This document shows, piece after piece, positions 33,180-46,500 of a stretch of 64,000 bases of DNA. The DNA lies in NCBI GenBank assembly GCA_003993805.1, contig RSEF01000001.1, positions 211,076,863 through 211,140,862 on the forward strand. Direction: 5' to 3'. Source of the stretch: Himantopus leucocephalus (Eukaryota; Chordata; Aves; Charadriiformes; Recurvirostridae). The translations under genes and the position numbers were made by a program. The notes under the pieces were generated by a model. It was not told the DNA's origin. It saw only the letters and a program-made list of their open reading frames with translations, and did no database searches. Every line of letters begins with the position of its first letter. Positions within the stretch are counted from its first letter, which is position 1.

Positions 33180-36100
33180 CTGTGATTGTGGTCTAATAGC
33201 TAAACCAACTTTGGATTGTTAACCTATGACTATAGAGATGTGACACATTTTCACAAAGAGATTTTGTTTAAAAAGAAAAAGTTAGCTTTGGGGGTGATGT
33301 GAGGAGCACAATGAGTCACAAGGGTGCTGTCATCAGTTTTTATAATCCGTTTTATTTAAAAGGAACAACAACAAAAAAATGAGTAGAAGGCCACTCATCC
33401 CAGATTCACCGTTACCTAGCAATGGGAAGCCTTACTGAGTTGTAGTTGACTGAATTGTTTTATGCAAGATTGAGAAGATTTGGAAAGATGCTAGTATCAA
33501 ATATATGCAGCAATGCATTATTTGGATTCTTTCAGCTCCAGCTTTGAAATTAAGTGAGTTTCACATTTCTAGAGATACTTAAGATCTAACTCCTCAAAAA
33601 GACATGCTTGATAGAGTTTACTTGTACATAAGGTTGCTCACATGAATAAGTGCCTTAAAGAATGTGTATACATTTATTTGTCTTTCAGTAACGCATGTGA
33701 CGTGGCAATAATGGCATTTGGCAGTGACAGTTGCTTTGATATTTTAATAGACCCTAGTAATGTGCAGTGCCTGTGGTCCCCAAGATATGGGAATAGCCAG
33801 ACAAATGTTATCTACTTTCTGTCCCAGCTAGAAAAATATTTGAAAAACTCTTTATGAGACTCACAGTATAGCTGTTTGTACATGGTAAAAAATACCCAGC
33901 TCTATGTGGAAATACTGAGGTAGTTTCAAATGAGCAGGTCACAGCTAATTAACTCAGCTGCCCTCATAGTTGTGCTGAAACAGCTATTCTACTTTTCCAG
34001 TCTAAGCTGTCTCACCCAGTGCTAGTTTTGAGTGGCACAGCACTGGGTTCTGCAGCTCTCTGTGGTTTCCAAAGGTCAATATTTAGGATGGACTTTCCCC
34101 TTGTATCCTGTTCTCGTGGAAGACAGATGACCATGAGCCGACTACTCATAAAGAGCTGTGGTGGTATTTAACTAGCAGCTTGCAAGGAACGGTTGTGTGT
34201 CTGCAGTGTCAGGCGAGGACCAACCTGTGAGGCAGAAAAAGGACTGAGGTAAAACATTGATTCTAATGTTTGATGAGCTGCAGTACAGTTATGTCCAGAA
34301 GAGCTAGTTTTACTCAGTGTTATGGACTGCTTTTTTATCTATAAAATGGCCTGGGGATCCTGGGTGAGTGAGTGATAAACACCTTTCAGCTGTGTTAGTT
34401 ATTCAAACTTTTTCAAAGACCACTCTTAAAATGAATTTGTAGGTAGAGTTGTGGGTGGGTGTTTTGTTTTGTTTTGTTTTTTTTTAAATTTGAAGTTGCA
34501 TATGGACCCTCTGACCTTTAGAATTCAAAGTAACAGCCAGCAAAATTCTACCATAATCTTTCCTTTTGTGAAAGGAAAGCCAGATAGAGCATGTATGACT
34601 TTAGGAAAAAGGTGATGTCGAACTTCAGATATTTACTTTTCATTAAAGGCAATTAGGCATTTTGTTTGTGCAGTCTGTGTGATTATGTGCTGTAGTTTCT
34701 GAATGACCATATATCTCTTTGTATTCCTCTGAAATGTTATCTGAAAAGGTGTATTACAGTCCAGTCTGAACAACAGTCCAGTAAGATATCTAAGAGGCTT
34801 TCTGCTACATCTGCTGAAGGTAAATTTGTATTGCCTGTGGAATAGTGTGGAGGTGATTGTACAGTAAAGAAACAGCTGGAGGAGATGTCAGCGATATTTC
34901 AACCTCAGTATAAAATGAGAGAAAGAGATAAGGCAGTGGGCAGATGTTTCCTGCCCGCAGGACTGTAGCAGTGTTTGATGTTACCACTTTCTGGTTGCTT
35001 GTTACCACCTCTCTGCTGGTGGTTATCATCCACAGAGGTCTGCAGGCACAGCGGATCCTATACATTGCACTTTTACTGAAGCATATGAGAATAATCACGC
35101 TCCTTGTCTTTAGGTTTGCAGGGATAATTCTGAAAACATAAACTCTGTGTAAATCAGTGCAGCAAGGTCTGTTGAAGCAATAACTCCATGAGGTATGAAC
35201 TCCCCCCTTCGTCTCAAATAAGGTCCTGTCAATACCTGGTCTGATTTAAGGCTAGGTTGAAGGAATTCTTTCCCCACGGGTGAGGGTGATGCTGGAAGGA
35301 GTTGGGTCTGTAAGCTGTTGGCTGAGGAGGGCTCGCTAGCACCACATTGCTACCAGATGTGTGAGATTTGCTGATTGAGTTGTTTTGTGATGAGTCATTG
35401 AAGTTAGAGTTTGAAAGGGAAGATTTTAGCCAGTTCTGGTGTTCAGTGAAATGTGAGTAGCTGTCATTTTCCTCATGGGCTTTGAGAGCACTTCTTGCAT
35501 TTGATTTCTTATATGTGTGAAGCAGAATTTCTCAAGAGTTGTTACCATTAAAGACAAGTACGTTGCTGGCTGAGTGTTGATAATGAATTGTTTTTTGCAT
35601 CTGAGAAACTTAACAGTGTGCCTAGAACCAATTTGCAACTCCAGACAGGCTCATTATCATTACTTTTAATATGTGAGTGATAATTTATAACACTTATTTG
35701 CAACTGAAGTCCATTCTGAGATAGTTTTTTTCATGTACTATATATTGTGAAGATAAAGAGTAGTATTGCCTGCGTATATGTTTGCAAAGTGGGGAAAATC
35801 TTTTATTAGAGTGAGGATTTGTGGCAGAAAATAATGAAAATAACATTCCGTCAAAAAGGCATTAGAGCTTTTAATTTACGCAGTGCACTTGTGAAGAGAA
35901 ATTGTTACCTTTGAAGAACATGGGAATTGTTTATAGTAGCAATCTTTGGCATGCATGTTTCAGCTCCTGCATTCAGCAGAAACCATTGCTACTTCTCTTG
36001 GAGTGTGAGATCTTCTGTCTTAGAAGTTTTCCTCTGTCAGGTGCATGCAGATCTCTTTGTCCAGGTTCTGACCATTCAATTAAAGTGTATGTGTTTGTTT

Positions 36101-38999
36101 GCTAAGTATAGTTTCCATTTGAGAATAGAAAATACAATTGACACCTGTTTATATTGCTATTTACATTTTGTTATATTATTTTATACTGCTATTTAAAAGC
36201 CTTGCAGGAATTTGGTGTGCCATGGTTCTGCTTGCTATACAGATACAGAAGATAATGATTTCTTTGCTGAAGAGCCAGGGACCAACTATTTAAATGTGCC
36301 TAAGCCAGGACTACTCTATTTTTACTAATGCCTGGTGGGTAATTTTACTAAGCTCTTGGATGTGCAGTCAAGTGCTGAGACTCCATGCTGAGAGATTGGG
36401 TGAAGAGCGAGAAAGTCTAAGGATGAGATGAAAAACTGCTGTGGAGAGATGAGGCAAGATCTGACAGCTGGTGAGGAGTAGAGCTAGGCGCAGAACACGA
36501 CTCTCTTGGGTCTCATCAAGCACTGCCTTTTCTAAAGAGAGATGGTAGTGTTACATTGACTAACAGTCCATTTGCTAGACAGTTTTGAGTCATATACATA
36601 GTTCCTTAACTACAGGGTATTTACAACAGAGACACAATTACAGAACCTGAATTTTAAGATTGAGGATGACCTGACAATGTCAAATTACACAATTCCTATC
36701 TGTTACGTGATTGTACTCCTGCTGTGACTTCAGTTATAGGTTAACACCTGTCTTGAACATGTTTTGTTATCTACCTCTGATATTTTATTGTCTCCCTTCC
36801 TTTGCTGATTCTTTTATACCTTATGTACAAAGGCATTTGGAAAGGTCATAACACCTCTTGAATGGCTCATCAGAATCAATAGTCCACAGCGTCTTATTCA
36901 TGAATCTTTTCCTGATGACCTGCTTTACTGGTTTTTCAGTGCTGGGGGTATCAGGTAGCGTAAAAAGAGACCCGATCCATACACTGAAGTGCTTACATTA
37001 CCAGAAAGCTTAGTTGAGGAAAAAAACAGCAAGCGTACATTAGAAATGCATCAGAAACCTTCCAGAGGTCACTGTGATAAGGTGTTATATACAAGGTGTA
37101 GTTGTAAAATAAGACATGAAAAAAGCGGTCTTGTTATTTCTCCATGGGAAGCCCATTCCACCATGAAGAGGAGGGTGACCAGAAGGTAATGAAGTGCTTG
37201 GTTTGTAGAGGTGTTTGAGATAACCCAGGGAAGTGAGAATACAGAAGAGACACTGTCATAGTAATTACCCCTGTCTTCATTTTTAACTAAAAAACATCTG
37301 GCTGTTTTGCAGCCCCGGTAACTGGGAGCTAATTGAAGGCAAATTCAGTGAAAGACAACAACAAAGAAATCAGTGGAACTTTTTGAGTATTTGTTTTCCC
37401 TTTTCCTACCATCTGTAGTTTCTTTTGCCAGACAATGTTCTCAGTCAGTAATTTTCCAGTGATTTCAAGGTAGCTCTTTCCCTTGCTTCTCTCTTCCCTC
37501 TCTGCTCCATGAATTCTTTTCCATTGCTTTCTAAGCCCTGATATATTTGATGGAGGGAAAGCGTTAGCAGTTTTCTAGTTCATAACCCTTTCAAGGTGAT
37601 GTTCTAGTCATTTTGTTAGCTCTGCGCAAATGCTCCCACTTTACAGGTCTGGCCTTTCTGTAGTCTTCTGGCCGTGGCTCCAGAATCATTAATGTTAGAT
37701 CACCCAATGGTTCAAATTTGATCTGGGTCCAGTGTGGGTATGTGATCATATTTCTGCGGAACGAGTTAGAAAAACACGAGTTTATGGGGCTTTTTTCTTT
37801 GTTCTGGGAAGACAGGCAACACCTGTTTAGAATACGACATTTTTATCTGGATTTATTTACTGTGATGCAAAGAGACTACGTGCTCGTACAAAGTATTAAA
37901 CTCAAAATCTTGTTCACAGGCAAAAAGGCAGCACATCTTTATATAGCAAAGAATTTATTGTTAGTGTGACTGAGATTTTGAAAGTCTATTCATTTGAGAT
38001 GCAATTATTACAAAAAAAGAAAGAGTAATAATGCAGTTAAAACTGTCATGAATACAGATCTTAGTTTCTACCCCTTTTCCTGGTCTTATGCTTACCCCTC
38101 CCCTACTCCTCCGGGTCCCAGAGGTTTTATTCTTCCATGTTGCTGATTTTATTCTGGTGGTGATGGATGTTACAGCAAGTTGTCAGCATCTGGAGTCCTT
38201 TGCTGGGAGAAGCATGAGGTTCATGTTGACAATTTCTTCTTTCCTTACTGTAGGATCCACCTGGGATCATTTTAGTATGTTTGGTAAAACAACTTTACAC
38301 CTATCTCTTTCTTCATTGGTCTGCAATTCCACATTACATCTGTTTTTTGATATATCTGGTTGCTTTTATGGATATTAGATAGTATTTCTTTGTTCTCTTT
38401 TTTACCCCTAAAAGCAGTTTTGTCCAGCTCTAGGTCTGCATTTCTTTAACTGACCATTGGCAGGTTGTTTATAGCCATGGCTTCCAGTGCCAAGCCTGGG
38501 TCCCATCTCCTCTCATCTTGTCCCTGTACTCCTCTATGCTACATCCTTTGTCCACTTCTCCAGGGCTCTCCTGTCATGCCAGGCTGTTGTATTTCTCTAT
38601 ACGAAATCATTACATTAGTGGTAAATGTTTGATTCTATGTGGAGTAACTGCTTGTTAATGTTATTTGTGCAAAACTGTGGTTGTACCATATACAAACAAA
38701 AATAAAACAAAATAGATATAGACACCCGGCCAATTACAGAAATTGCAGTCACAACTAAACCAAGTAAAACAAAGCTGCAGGCAGGCCAAGAAAAGTTCAG
38801 GCAAAGCAAGAGTAACAAACCTCAGTTTGGAGGCCTTGAAAATTCACTGCAAAGCTGGTGGCCTATGAAAAGCAATGGCAGTACAGAATGACAGGGCTAA
38901 AAGTTAACCCAACTATATTTTTCCGAACAAAATTTAACTGGTGGAGTGAGTATACAACTGATCATTGCTTGCTGTTTTGTGAGCAAAGTGTTTGGTGTT

Positions 39000-39013
39000 T
39001 TTTTTTTTTTTTT
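39000..39013. repeat. Poly-T tract
   Basis: A homopolymer T run of about 14 nt lies within MTMR2 intron 1. It is followed by a pyrimidine-rich CTTTCTTCCCC tract. There is no adjoining repeat family. Confidence 0.85.
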
Positions 39014-41077
39014 CTTTCTTCCCCTGGCACAAAAAGCACTAATACCTGAATTACTGAGCTCCTGAACCACAGCCTCATTCATACCTCCTGCCTTTAGTGA
39101 AAATAAAGCATTCATGTGATTTTTGTTGCTGTGTTAATAAATCCTATTGTTGATTTCAGTGATAGCACTGCTATAAGATGGTGGTCTTCTCAAAGAGGAA
39201 GGTTGCACGGATAGGTAGTAGGACTACCCTCATCAACTAGTTCAGCTAAATCTGCCCATGAATGAGCTGGAGCCTGTGAATGAGTTGGTTACGTATGGGA
39301 AGATTATAGGGGCTCTATGGCTGCTGTAGAGAGCAGATGCTGAAGTTAGGGGGCAAGTCACTGAAACCTGTAGTACCAGAGATGAGCTGCTGAAGGATGA
39401 CTGTCAAAATCAGTCATCAGAGTAGAGGTTAGTTTAACCAGCAGAGGGGATACCTTTAACAAATGGAAACTGATCAGGCATCATATTTGTAAGTAGAACA
39501 CCTCTGATACAGAAACAAAAAATGTGGGATCTTCTGCTCACACTTTACCGAAGCTGACTTTTGGAGTAGGCTATTCTTGAAAATTCAGGTTGTGTCTTCC
39601 AGTCTGTGAATAGACATCCCACTTCTACACTGAAAATGAGACCCCACTCCTCATGAGACAGTGCTTCCCAATCCTTTTTCCTCAAAGGTGAGGAAGAAGA
39701 ATGTGGTGGGACTCTTTGTGCGTGTGCTCAGGACTTGGGCCAGCAGAGCAGTCTTTGCCCTTCATTTGTTACCATCTGCTGGGGTACAGCTTCTGCTGAT
39801 CGCTGCTGCCTCCAGCATCACGGAGGGACATCTTTCATCTTTTTTTGCTAAAACATAGTCTGCTTCTGTGTTTCACCAGCTGCTTCCACTTTTGCTCCCA
39901 CTTTGCATGAGGAGAAATACTAGCATGCTGGGGAGACTTGTCTCAGCTCACTGCGCTGATAGACCTCTGCTAGTCTCTGGGTTTCTTTTTGTAGACAATG
40001 GGGAAGAGTGAGTCATCTCTGTTTCTCCCCGGTGACTGTAAGGAGATCCTACAGCGAGTAATTCAGATGTGACCAACTATGCAGAACTCTCTCCCGGTCG
40101 TTGTGGTAGGGGGAAAAAATTGCATTGAGTTTGGGTTGTTCTCCACTCAAAACAAAAAAAAAAGGAGCCATTTCCTAACTCATGTTATTGCTCTTGTTTT
40201 GCATATTAACAAAATCTCTTGGCAGCTGAGGAGAAAGCAGAGATTTGTAGTCTGGTTTCTTAAGCCTGCTTCTTCACGTACATGTGTATATCTGTCTAGT
40301 TTGTCCACTGATAGTTTTTGTAACATTTGAACAACTTTAACCGTGTTTCACAGAGGAGTGAAAGTAATAACTTATGACAAGTTTTGCATTTAAATAAATA
40401 TGGAGATGGGAAGGGAGGCCATTTCAGTTTTTCCATTGTGAAAAAGCATGTTCCTTTTCAACATAAGGAAATGCCTAGATGAGGAAGATGTCACGAATAC
40501 ATGCGTATTCTCTTTGACGAGGCTTTTTTAAAGTTGGAAAAATATTCTGTGTCTCTTGTTTTTTCATTTCCTTCTTTCCTGGGCTTCCTCTGGTGGCTGC
40601 CAAAGGCTGTGTTCAGTTGAAAACAACAAGCAAATACAAACTTCTCTACCACAAGACACTCATCTGCTGGAAACCAGGGCAGGATCTAGTTCAGATTGCC
40701 ATATCTCCATGTGAATTGGGTATTTAAAACTTCCCTACCTTCAGCAGAGTCAATACACTCCACAAATAACTCAACTGAACAGAGGTAAGTGTCCACTCTG
40801 GCAGAGCTGAACTGCTGTCTAGACTCCACTGCCTGGGTTTCCATTGACTAAATGGGAGCATAGATACCTGTGGTATCTGCTATCAGGAGCTGAACCATCC
40901 AGACCTCATTGATCCTGCTCCTCTTTGAATTACTTTTTTTTCCGCATACACTGATTTCTTTTTGAGGAAGCAGAAGTGACAAGAGGAAGTGGCTGTGGGT
41001 GATCTTAGAAGATTAACCCTCATTTCAGATGCATGAGAACGGATGTACAGAAAATCTTCAGATGAGCTTCCAAACTT

Positions 41078-41301
41078 TGTGTGCCTCGTTTTTTGTAAGG
41101 TGGAAGAAGTTAAAAGACCTTTGTGTTCAACGTGTACCCTACAGCTGGCCAGTGCAGTGAATGAGCGTGCAGAGCCCTTTGGCAAATCNCTGTGTGCCTC
41201 GTTTTTTGTAAGGTGGAAGAAGTTGAAAGACCTTTGTGTTCAACATGTACCCTACAACTGGCCAGTGCAGTGAATGAGCGTGCAGAGCCCTTTGGCAAAT
41301 C
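41078..41301. repeat. 111-nt direct repeat flanking a single N
   Basis: Positions 41,078-41,188 recur at 41,191-41,301 with three substitutions, separated by NC at 41,189-41,190. It is the longest of the four duplicated joins. The 97% identity fits two haplotypes or two error-containing contig ends placed side by side. Confidence 0.95.
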
Positions 41302-44300
41302 TGGGACGTATTGAAGTCAATGGCTGCTGAGCACTCTGGAAACTGGGCTTTGTATTTAGACAATAAAAGGGACTGGGTTTGTGGGGAAACATGGTCCCAG
41401 GTATGAGGGTGGAATGTGGGGATTTTGGTGGACCACAATCGTCAGAGATTCTGGGCTCTCTGGAAGTTGTGACGATACACAGGTGCTCAGTGTTTCTGAA
41501 AACATCCTGTGTTGTCTTAGCTTGAATTTCTGGAAAGAAAGCCCCCAAATTATTGAATACTTGACTGACTTAAGCCTTGAGTCTCTGCTAGGGACCAATT
41601 TCATGCAGGGGTTGGGCTGCCGACAGAATATAGTTGTTCCTTTTTTGAACCGAGTCTGGCAAAGCACACAGCTGCATACTGGCTGTGAAAGCTTATCAAG
41701 GTGTTACACCACATCAGTTTTGCTAGGTGATATGAGACTCTCCAGATTGGCTGTATCTATATATTCTTTCCTCCTTCCTTTGATTATTCCCAGTGTGGAA
41801 CAACTAATGTCATTGATGAGTAAATTGCTGGTATTTTTAATTCCTGTGGGTGTTTGGTTTATTGGGGTGAGGGGGTTGTGTGGTGTGTGTTTGAAAGAAA
41901 ATCAGAACATTTAACAATACGTGTAACGTTCCAACTAAGGTGTTTTTTAAATAGGGAAATAGGTAGGAATCTAAAGAAAAATTGAGACAGCACATGAACT
42001 GTGGGAAGTACACATTTGGTTAAACTATACATAACTGGGTTTTAGCATGTAACTAGAAACTAAGGCACTATGAGAACACAAATAGTAAAAGCAGCTGTAT
42101 CTGTTGTCTTATCCAGTTTTCCTTTCTATCCTAAGGTGAGTACTTACTAATGTAAGTAATATTTCTATTTCTTTCCTTGATCAAGTTAATAGGTTTCTTA
42201 AAAGAAAAAATACAAAAAATTAACAAGCAACAAAATATTTGCTGTCCTTTGTTAGTTTCCATTTTTTCTGCTTCACCTTGCTCTAAGACTCTGGAGTTAC
42301 TGCAAATTATCATGGGACTGTCTGAATTTGCATCAAAATCCTGATAATTTTTTACTTGTATGTTTTTCTCTGGCTGAATATATCTTAAAGGAATGGGTGG
42401 AAGTTTATGTGGTAAATATAAATATTGGTAAATGGCAAGAGTGGTTTTGAACTGTATGTAGGATTTCCACAATGACTTTTGTCTGCATTCACAGTACCTG
42501 TGGAGACAGATGTTGCCAGCCCTCTTTCTCCTCTGGGGTGCAGTAGTAAATCACAGCACCACCCAGGTCTCTTACTTCTCTGCTACAAAATGTCCTGAGC
42601 CCTGGAATCAGCTTCTTCCACAGGTAGGGTTAAGAGATACAGGAGGTCTTGTAGCACCAGGAAACACTTGGATTTGGATTCTTGAGTTGCCTTTTTGCTC
42701 GAGGCAGTCATGCTGCGTGAAGAGCCCCTTGGCTGTGGTCTGCCCAGACTGCTGCCTGGGCGGTTTGGGGGAGAAAACTGCAAGTCAGGACACGTGCTGA
42801 TTCGTCATGGCCCTGAGAGATCACTTGCCAGACATCCAGTCAAACAGTGATCTCCCTAATGGCTTTCTCTCTGTTGCTGTGCAGCACTTCTTCAACCATC
42901 TGAAGCCTGAGGTGCTGGAACTTCTCTCCCTCGGCCATGTATTTTTGACCTAGAAATAATGTTTTCTTGAGGGGATCTTCTTCACTTCACTTTTAGTTTG
43001 GTCCTGTCTGCAGCAGCATCTTATGTTGGAAAACAAAGGCTCTAGCTCCTTCTGAACAACCCCAAATGATCCCAAAAAGGCATAGCAATAACCTAAGGTG
43101 TAGGATGGTGCAGAGATGAACGGATGGGAGCATTGTTCTAGCAGGCAATCTTGTTTGTGTTGACGATAAGCAGGGTTGCGTTTGGAACCCTTCTTAACCT
43201 TATAATCCTAATTAATTTTCAATGCTAAGGATCTGTCCTGGTGGTTGGAAACCCCAAAGCTTTGGAGCGCAGATCCGGACATGTGCACTCTCTCTGGGAA
43301 GTCTGGCAAACCTTTCTCCCAAGCATGAGGGCAGAGACAGAACATCTGGGCTGCCTTTCCGTCGTGTCTCACCTGGAGGAGGTGGGTTGCTTGCCTTGCC
43401 CACCACTCACTGCCTGAACTCCTCGTGCTGCAAGCAAAGGCACTTGGGCTAGTGGTGGATTTTGCAAGCCAAACATTTCCATTAGAAACTGGAATCAGAC
43501 CAAAGTACTGGATTATCAGCCTGCTTTCAGGAGGTAGTAACTAATTTCGGACTCTGTAGATACAGGCTGAAATTTAGTTGGTGAAACAGAGGTAAAATGT
43601 CAGTTCCCAGCAGAAGTCTAAAAACTTCTTGAAAAATAATTTTTTTTTTCTTCTGTTTTCTTCCTTGTAGCTGAGCACCATCCCATACCAGCCTGGAGCT
43701 TGTTGGAAACCTAACTCCCCTTTTGTTCCTCTCGTGAATACAGATCATTTTGTAGTTATCTTCCATGTGCTGATCAGAGGATATCGGTTCAGGCCTCTGA
43801 TAGCTGCTGTTCTTCCTGTTTTTTACCTTCTGGATTGTTTGACTCATGAAAGCATGATACTGTGGGCTGCTTGCTGTTATTAATTACGTGCTGCGTATTG
43901 GTTTGTCTTTGGGTGTTGGCTTTCTATTCTCAGAATCTTGCAAATATTTTAAACAATCAGCCTATTGTTTAGCAAGTGCTCTACACACACTGTAGGCCTT
44001 TTGTGAATTTCTGTTTCAAAAAAATAATAAAAGAATGACTAATGGAGCATGAACGGTGCTTGTGACACTGTAGTCCATTGTGTAACCATTGAGAGCAAAA
44101 TTTGCATTCCTAGAAAAGCTTGTTCACGGTCAAAATATAGGGCATTCTCTTTATGGCTCATGGGAAAACATGTACTATATATTCAGCTCAGGATGCTACT
44201 TAGAAGGATCAACTTTTTAAAAATGACATTTTCTTCCCTTGGAACACTGAAGTCAGACTGAGACCCGGCTTTGCTTGGCAACAGAAGCGAATCTTTTTCA

Positions 44301-45068
44301 TTCAGGCAAGTGGCATGGGGGGCTATTTTAGGTCTGTCACACACATGCACAATGATTTTTTTGCTGAAATGGCTTCTTTTTCAGATGTTTTTAAGCTCTG
44401 ACATTGCCAGTCCTTTTGAATTGAGAGGGTACATTATTATATTGTATAACTGTCTGCCTCCTCTGAATGCCAGAGGAAGCCTGGCAGTTGGTGCTTTTCT
44501 TTCCTTCAAAAGCATATTTGTTTATGGCTTTTTTTTTCCCCCTTTGAGATCGTTACAGGTCAAGCAGAGGTTAAAATGGCATCTTTAAATGTTTAGAAAA
44601 ATTGTGAGTTCCATGTACTTCTGAAATGTAGCAATTATCTGTCCTGCAGTGTGCCTAGAAAGAGGGTACTGGGTGTTCAGAGGGGGTAAGGGTGCATCTC
44701 CTGTATGCTACAGGTAGTTTCCTTTGGTACTTGTTGTCCAAGTAGAATAAGCCTGGTTTGATTTTTCTGTTTTGCTGGAGATACTGCTCCTTTTTCTATC
44801 CGTGTGAGCTCTTCACGAGAGGGGTTGCCTGTTGTTATGGGCATGCACTGTTCTGAGCACTGTGGGATTCCTGTCCTGGGAGAGATGGTGTTAAGATGCT
44901 AAACCTTTGTTTACAGTGGCAAGAGCCTGTTACAGCCCCGTGGCAGAGTGGAAGCCAGCGCAGAGTGCCCGGCTCCTGCTGCAAGGCTGCAGTTCAGTCA
45001 GATGCCAACCATGCTTTCAAGTGCTTGCCTGAAGAGGAGCATATAAGGGACTTCTGAGTAGCCTTAGG

Positions 45069-45105
45069 TGTGTGTATATATATACATATATGTGTACACA
45101 TATAG
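45069..45105. repeat. TG/TA dinucleotide repeat with 18-bp palindrome
   Basis: An alternating purine-pyrimidine tract (TGTGTATATATATAC and onward) includes a perfect 18-bp palindrome at 45,087-45,104. Such tracts are prone to cruciform or Z-DNA structure and to length variation. Confidence 0.85.
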
Positions 45106-46302
45106 ATAAGGACTGTGGGGACCACTTAGCCTTACCACAGCTCCACAGAGAGCTGCTCTAAATGGGAGAGCCTGATGTGGGCAGCAGCTGGATTTCCCAG
45201 GCCAGTTCAGCCAGTACTAGCTAGGACAAAGTCATATTCATGGGGAACAAGCACTAGTTTGTCTCCCTCTGCTCTGATGTGACCCAGAAGGTTTTTCAGT
45301 ATTACTTTTTCCTTCTCTGAAAGAAACAGGAGTGGTGAAAGTATTGAGGAGGGAGAGTTGTCAGCCTGAGTTTGGGAAGTGAGCGGGGAGTGCTCAATAA
45401 CTCTGTGTCATTATGCTTTTAAGAAAAGTGTCCAAGTGCTGCAGGTGCTCCTATTCATGGCCCTGCTGTAAATTTGAACCAATTGGATCCTGCTCTCTTG
45501 GCATCTGAAGCTTCCAAATTAAATTGTATTTGCCACTAGTCATCGCTAATTTGCAGTTTTCACCTTGATTAATTTTTAGGAATGTACATAATGAGAAACT
45601 TTTACAAAAACAGGAAGAGAGGAAATGGAAAGTTGCTCTCTGCAGTGTTTTTCTCATTTATGACCTCTGCAGCTGAAACTGTATCACCCAGTGGTTCATT
45701 TTATCACCTGTTTTCCATGTGAGTTCGGTGACTATTGAAACAAAACATTTGGTTTGATACAGAAGAAATGGTGTGAACAGCTCATGCCAATTAGCGTCTG
45801 AGTAATTGGCACACCTCTGCAAGCAATGAAGCAGCTACTTGTACTGGCAGGGAGGGAATATTCATAAAGAAGGTGCTGGAGAGCTGACTTTAACATCACT
45901 GTGACTGCGTTTGGGCTGTGTTATTTATAAGAGTGAGCCAGGTTAGTATTTTAAGACATTGGTACAAAAAATAGGTGTCCTCGAGCCCTATGCATATGCT
46001 GTAAATAAAAATGGCATATTTCCCAGATGTGTGTTTCTCTCCTGTCCCATCAGTTTTTCCACAGATTTCTGGGTGTTAAGCTCATGTGCAGGTTCCCAGC
46101 CATGGATTTAGGAGAGGAACTTAAGGAATTGGAACTTGATTTTTTTTTTTCCCTTCTTGTTGTCTCTGTGTGTTTTTGTTTTGGTTTGTTTTTTTGAGAC
46201 AGCATCTTATTCTGAAGCAAGACAAATGTCTCCTACTTATTTTTCAAAGTCTGAACAAGTGTCTTCAGAAATTAACGGTAGTTTCTAAGGGAGTTGCTAC
46301 CC

Positions 46303-46500
46303 ATAGAATCACAGGGCGGCTTGGGTTGGAAGGGACCTTCAAAGATGATCGAGTCCAACCCCCCTGCCGTGGCCAGGGGCATCTTTCACTAGATCAGGTT
46401 GCTCAAAGCCCCATCCAACCTGACCTTGAACACTTCCAATGATGGGGCATCCACAGCTTCTCTGGGCAGCCTACCCGGTGTCTCACCACCCTCATCGTAC
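46303..46500 (-). mobile_element. CR1 LINE 3' end, antisense
   Basis: The reverse complement of a CR1 terminus is clear. It starts ATAGAATCACAGGGCGGCTT, continues with GGAAGGGACCTTCAAAGATG, AGATCAGGTTGCTCAAAGCC and CCATCCAACCTGACCTTGAA, and ends at TCTCACCACCCTCATC. It is one of the best-preserved copies here and is 5'-truncated. Confidence 0.92.

Noticed and set aside
41381..41914. A 177-codon open frame on the + strand in MTMR2 intron 1
   Set aside because: No recognisable domain and no splice context; a frame of this length is expected occasionally in 21 kb of intron.
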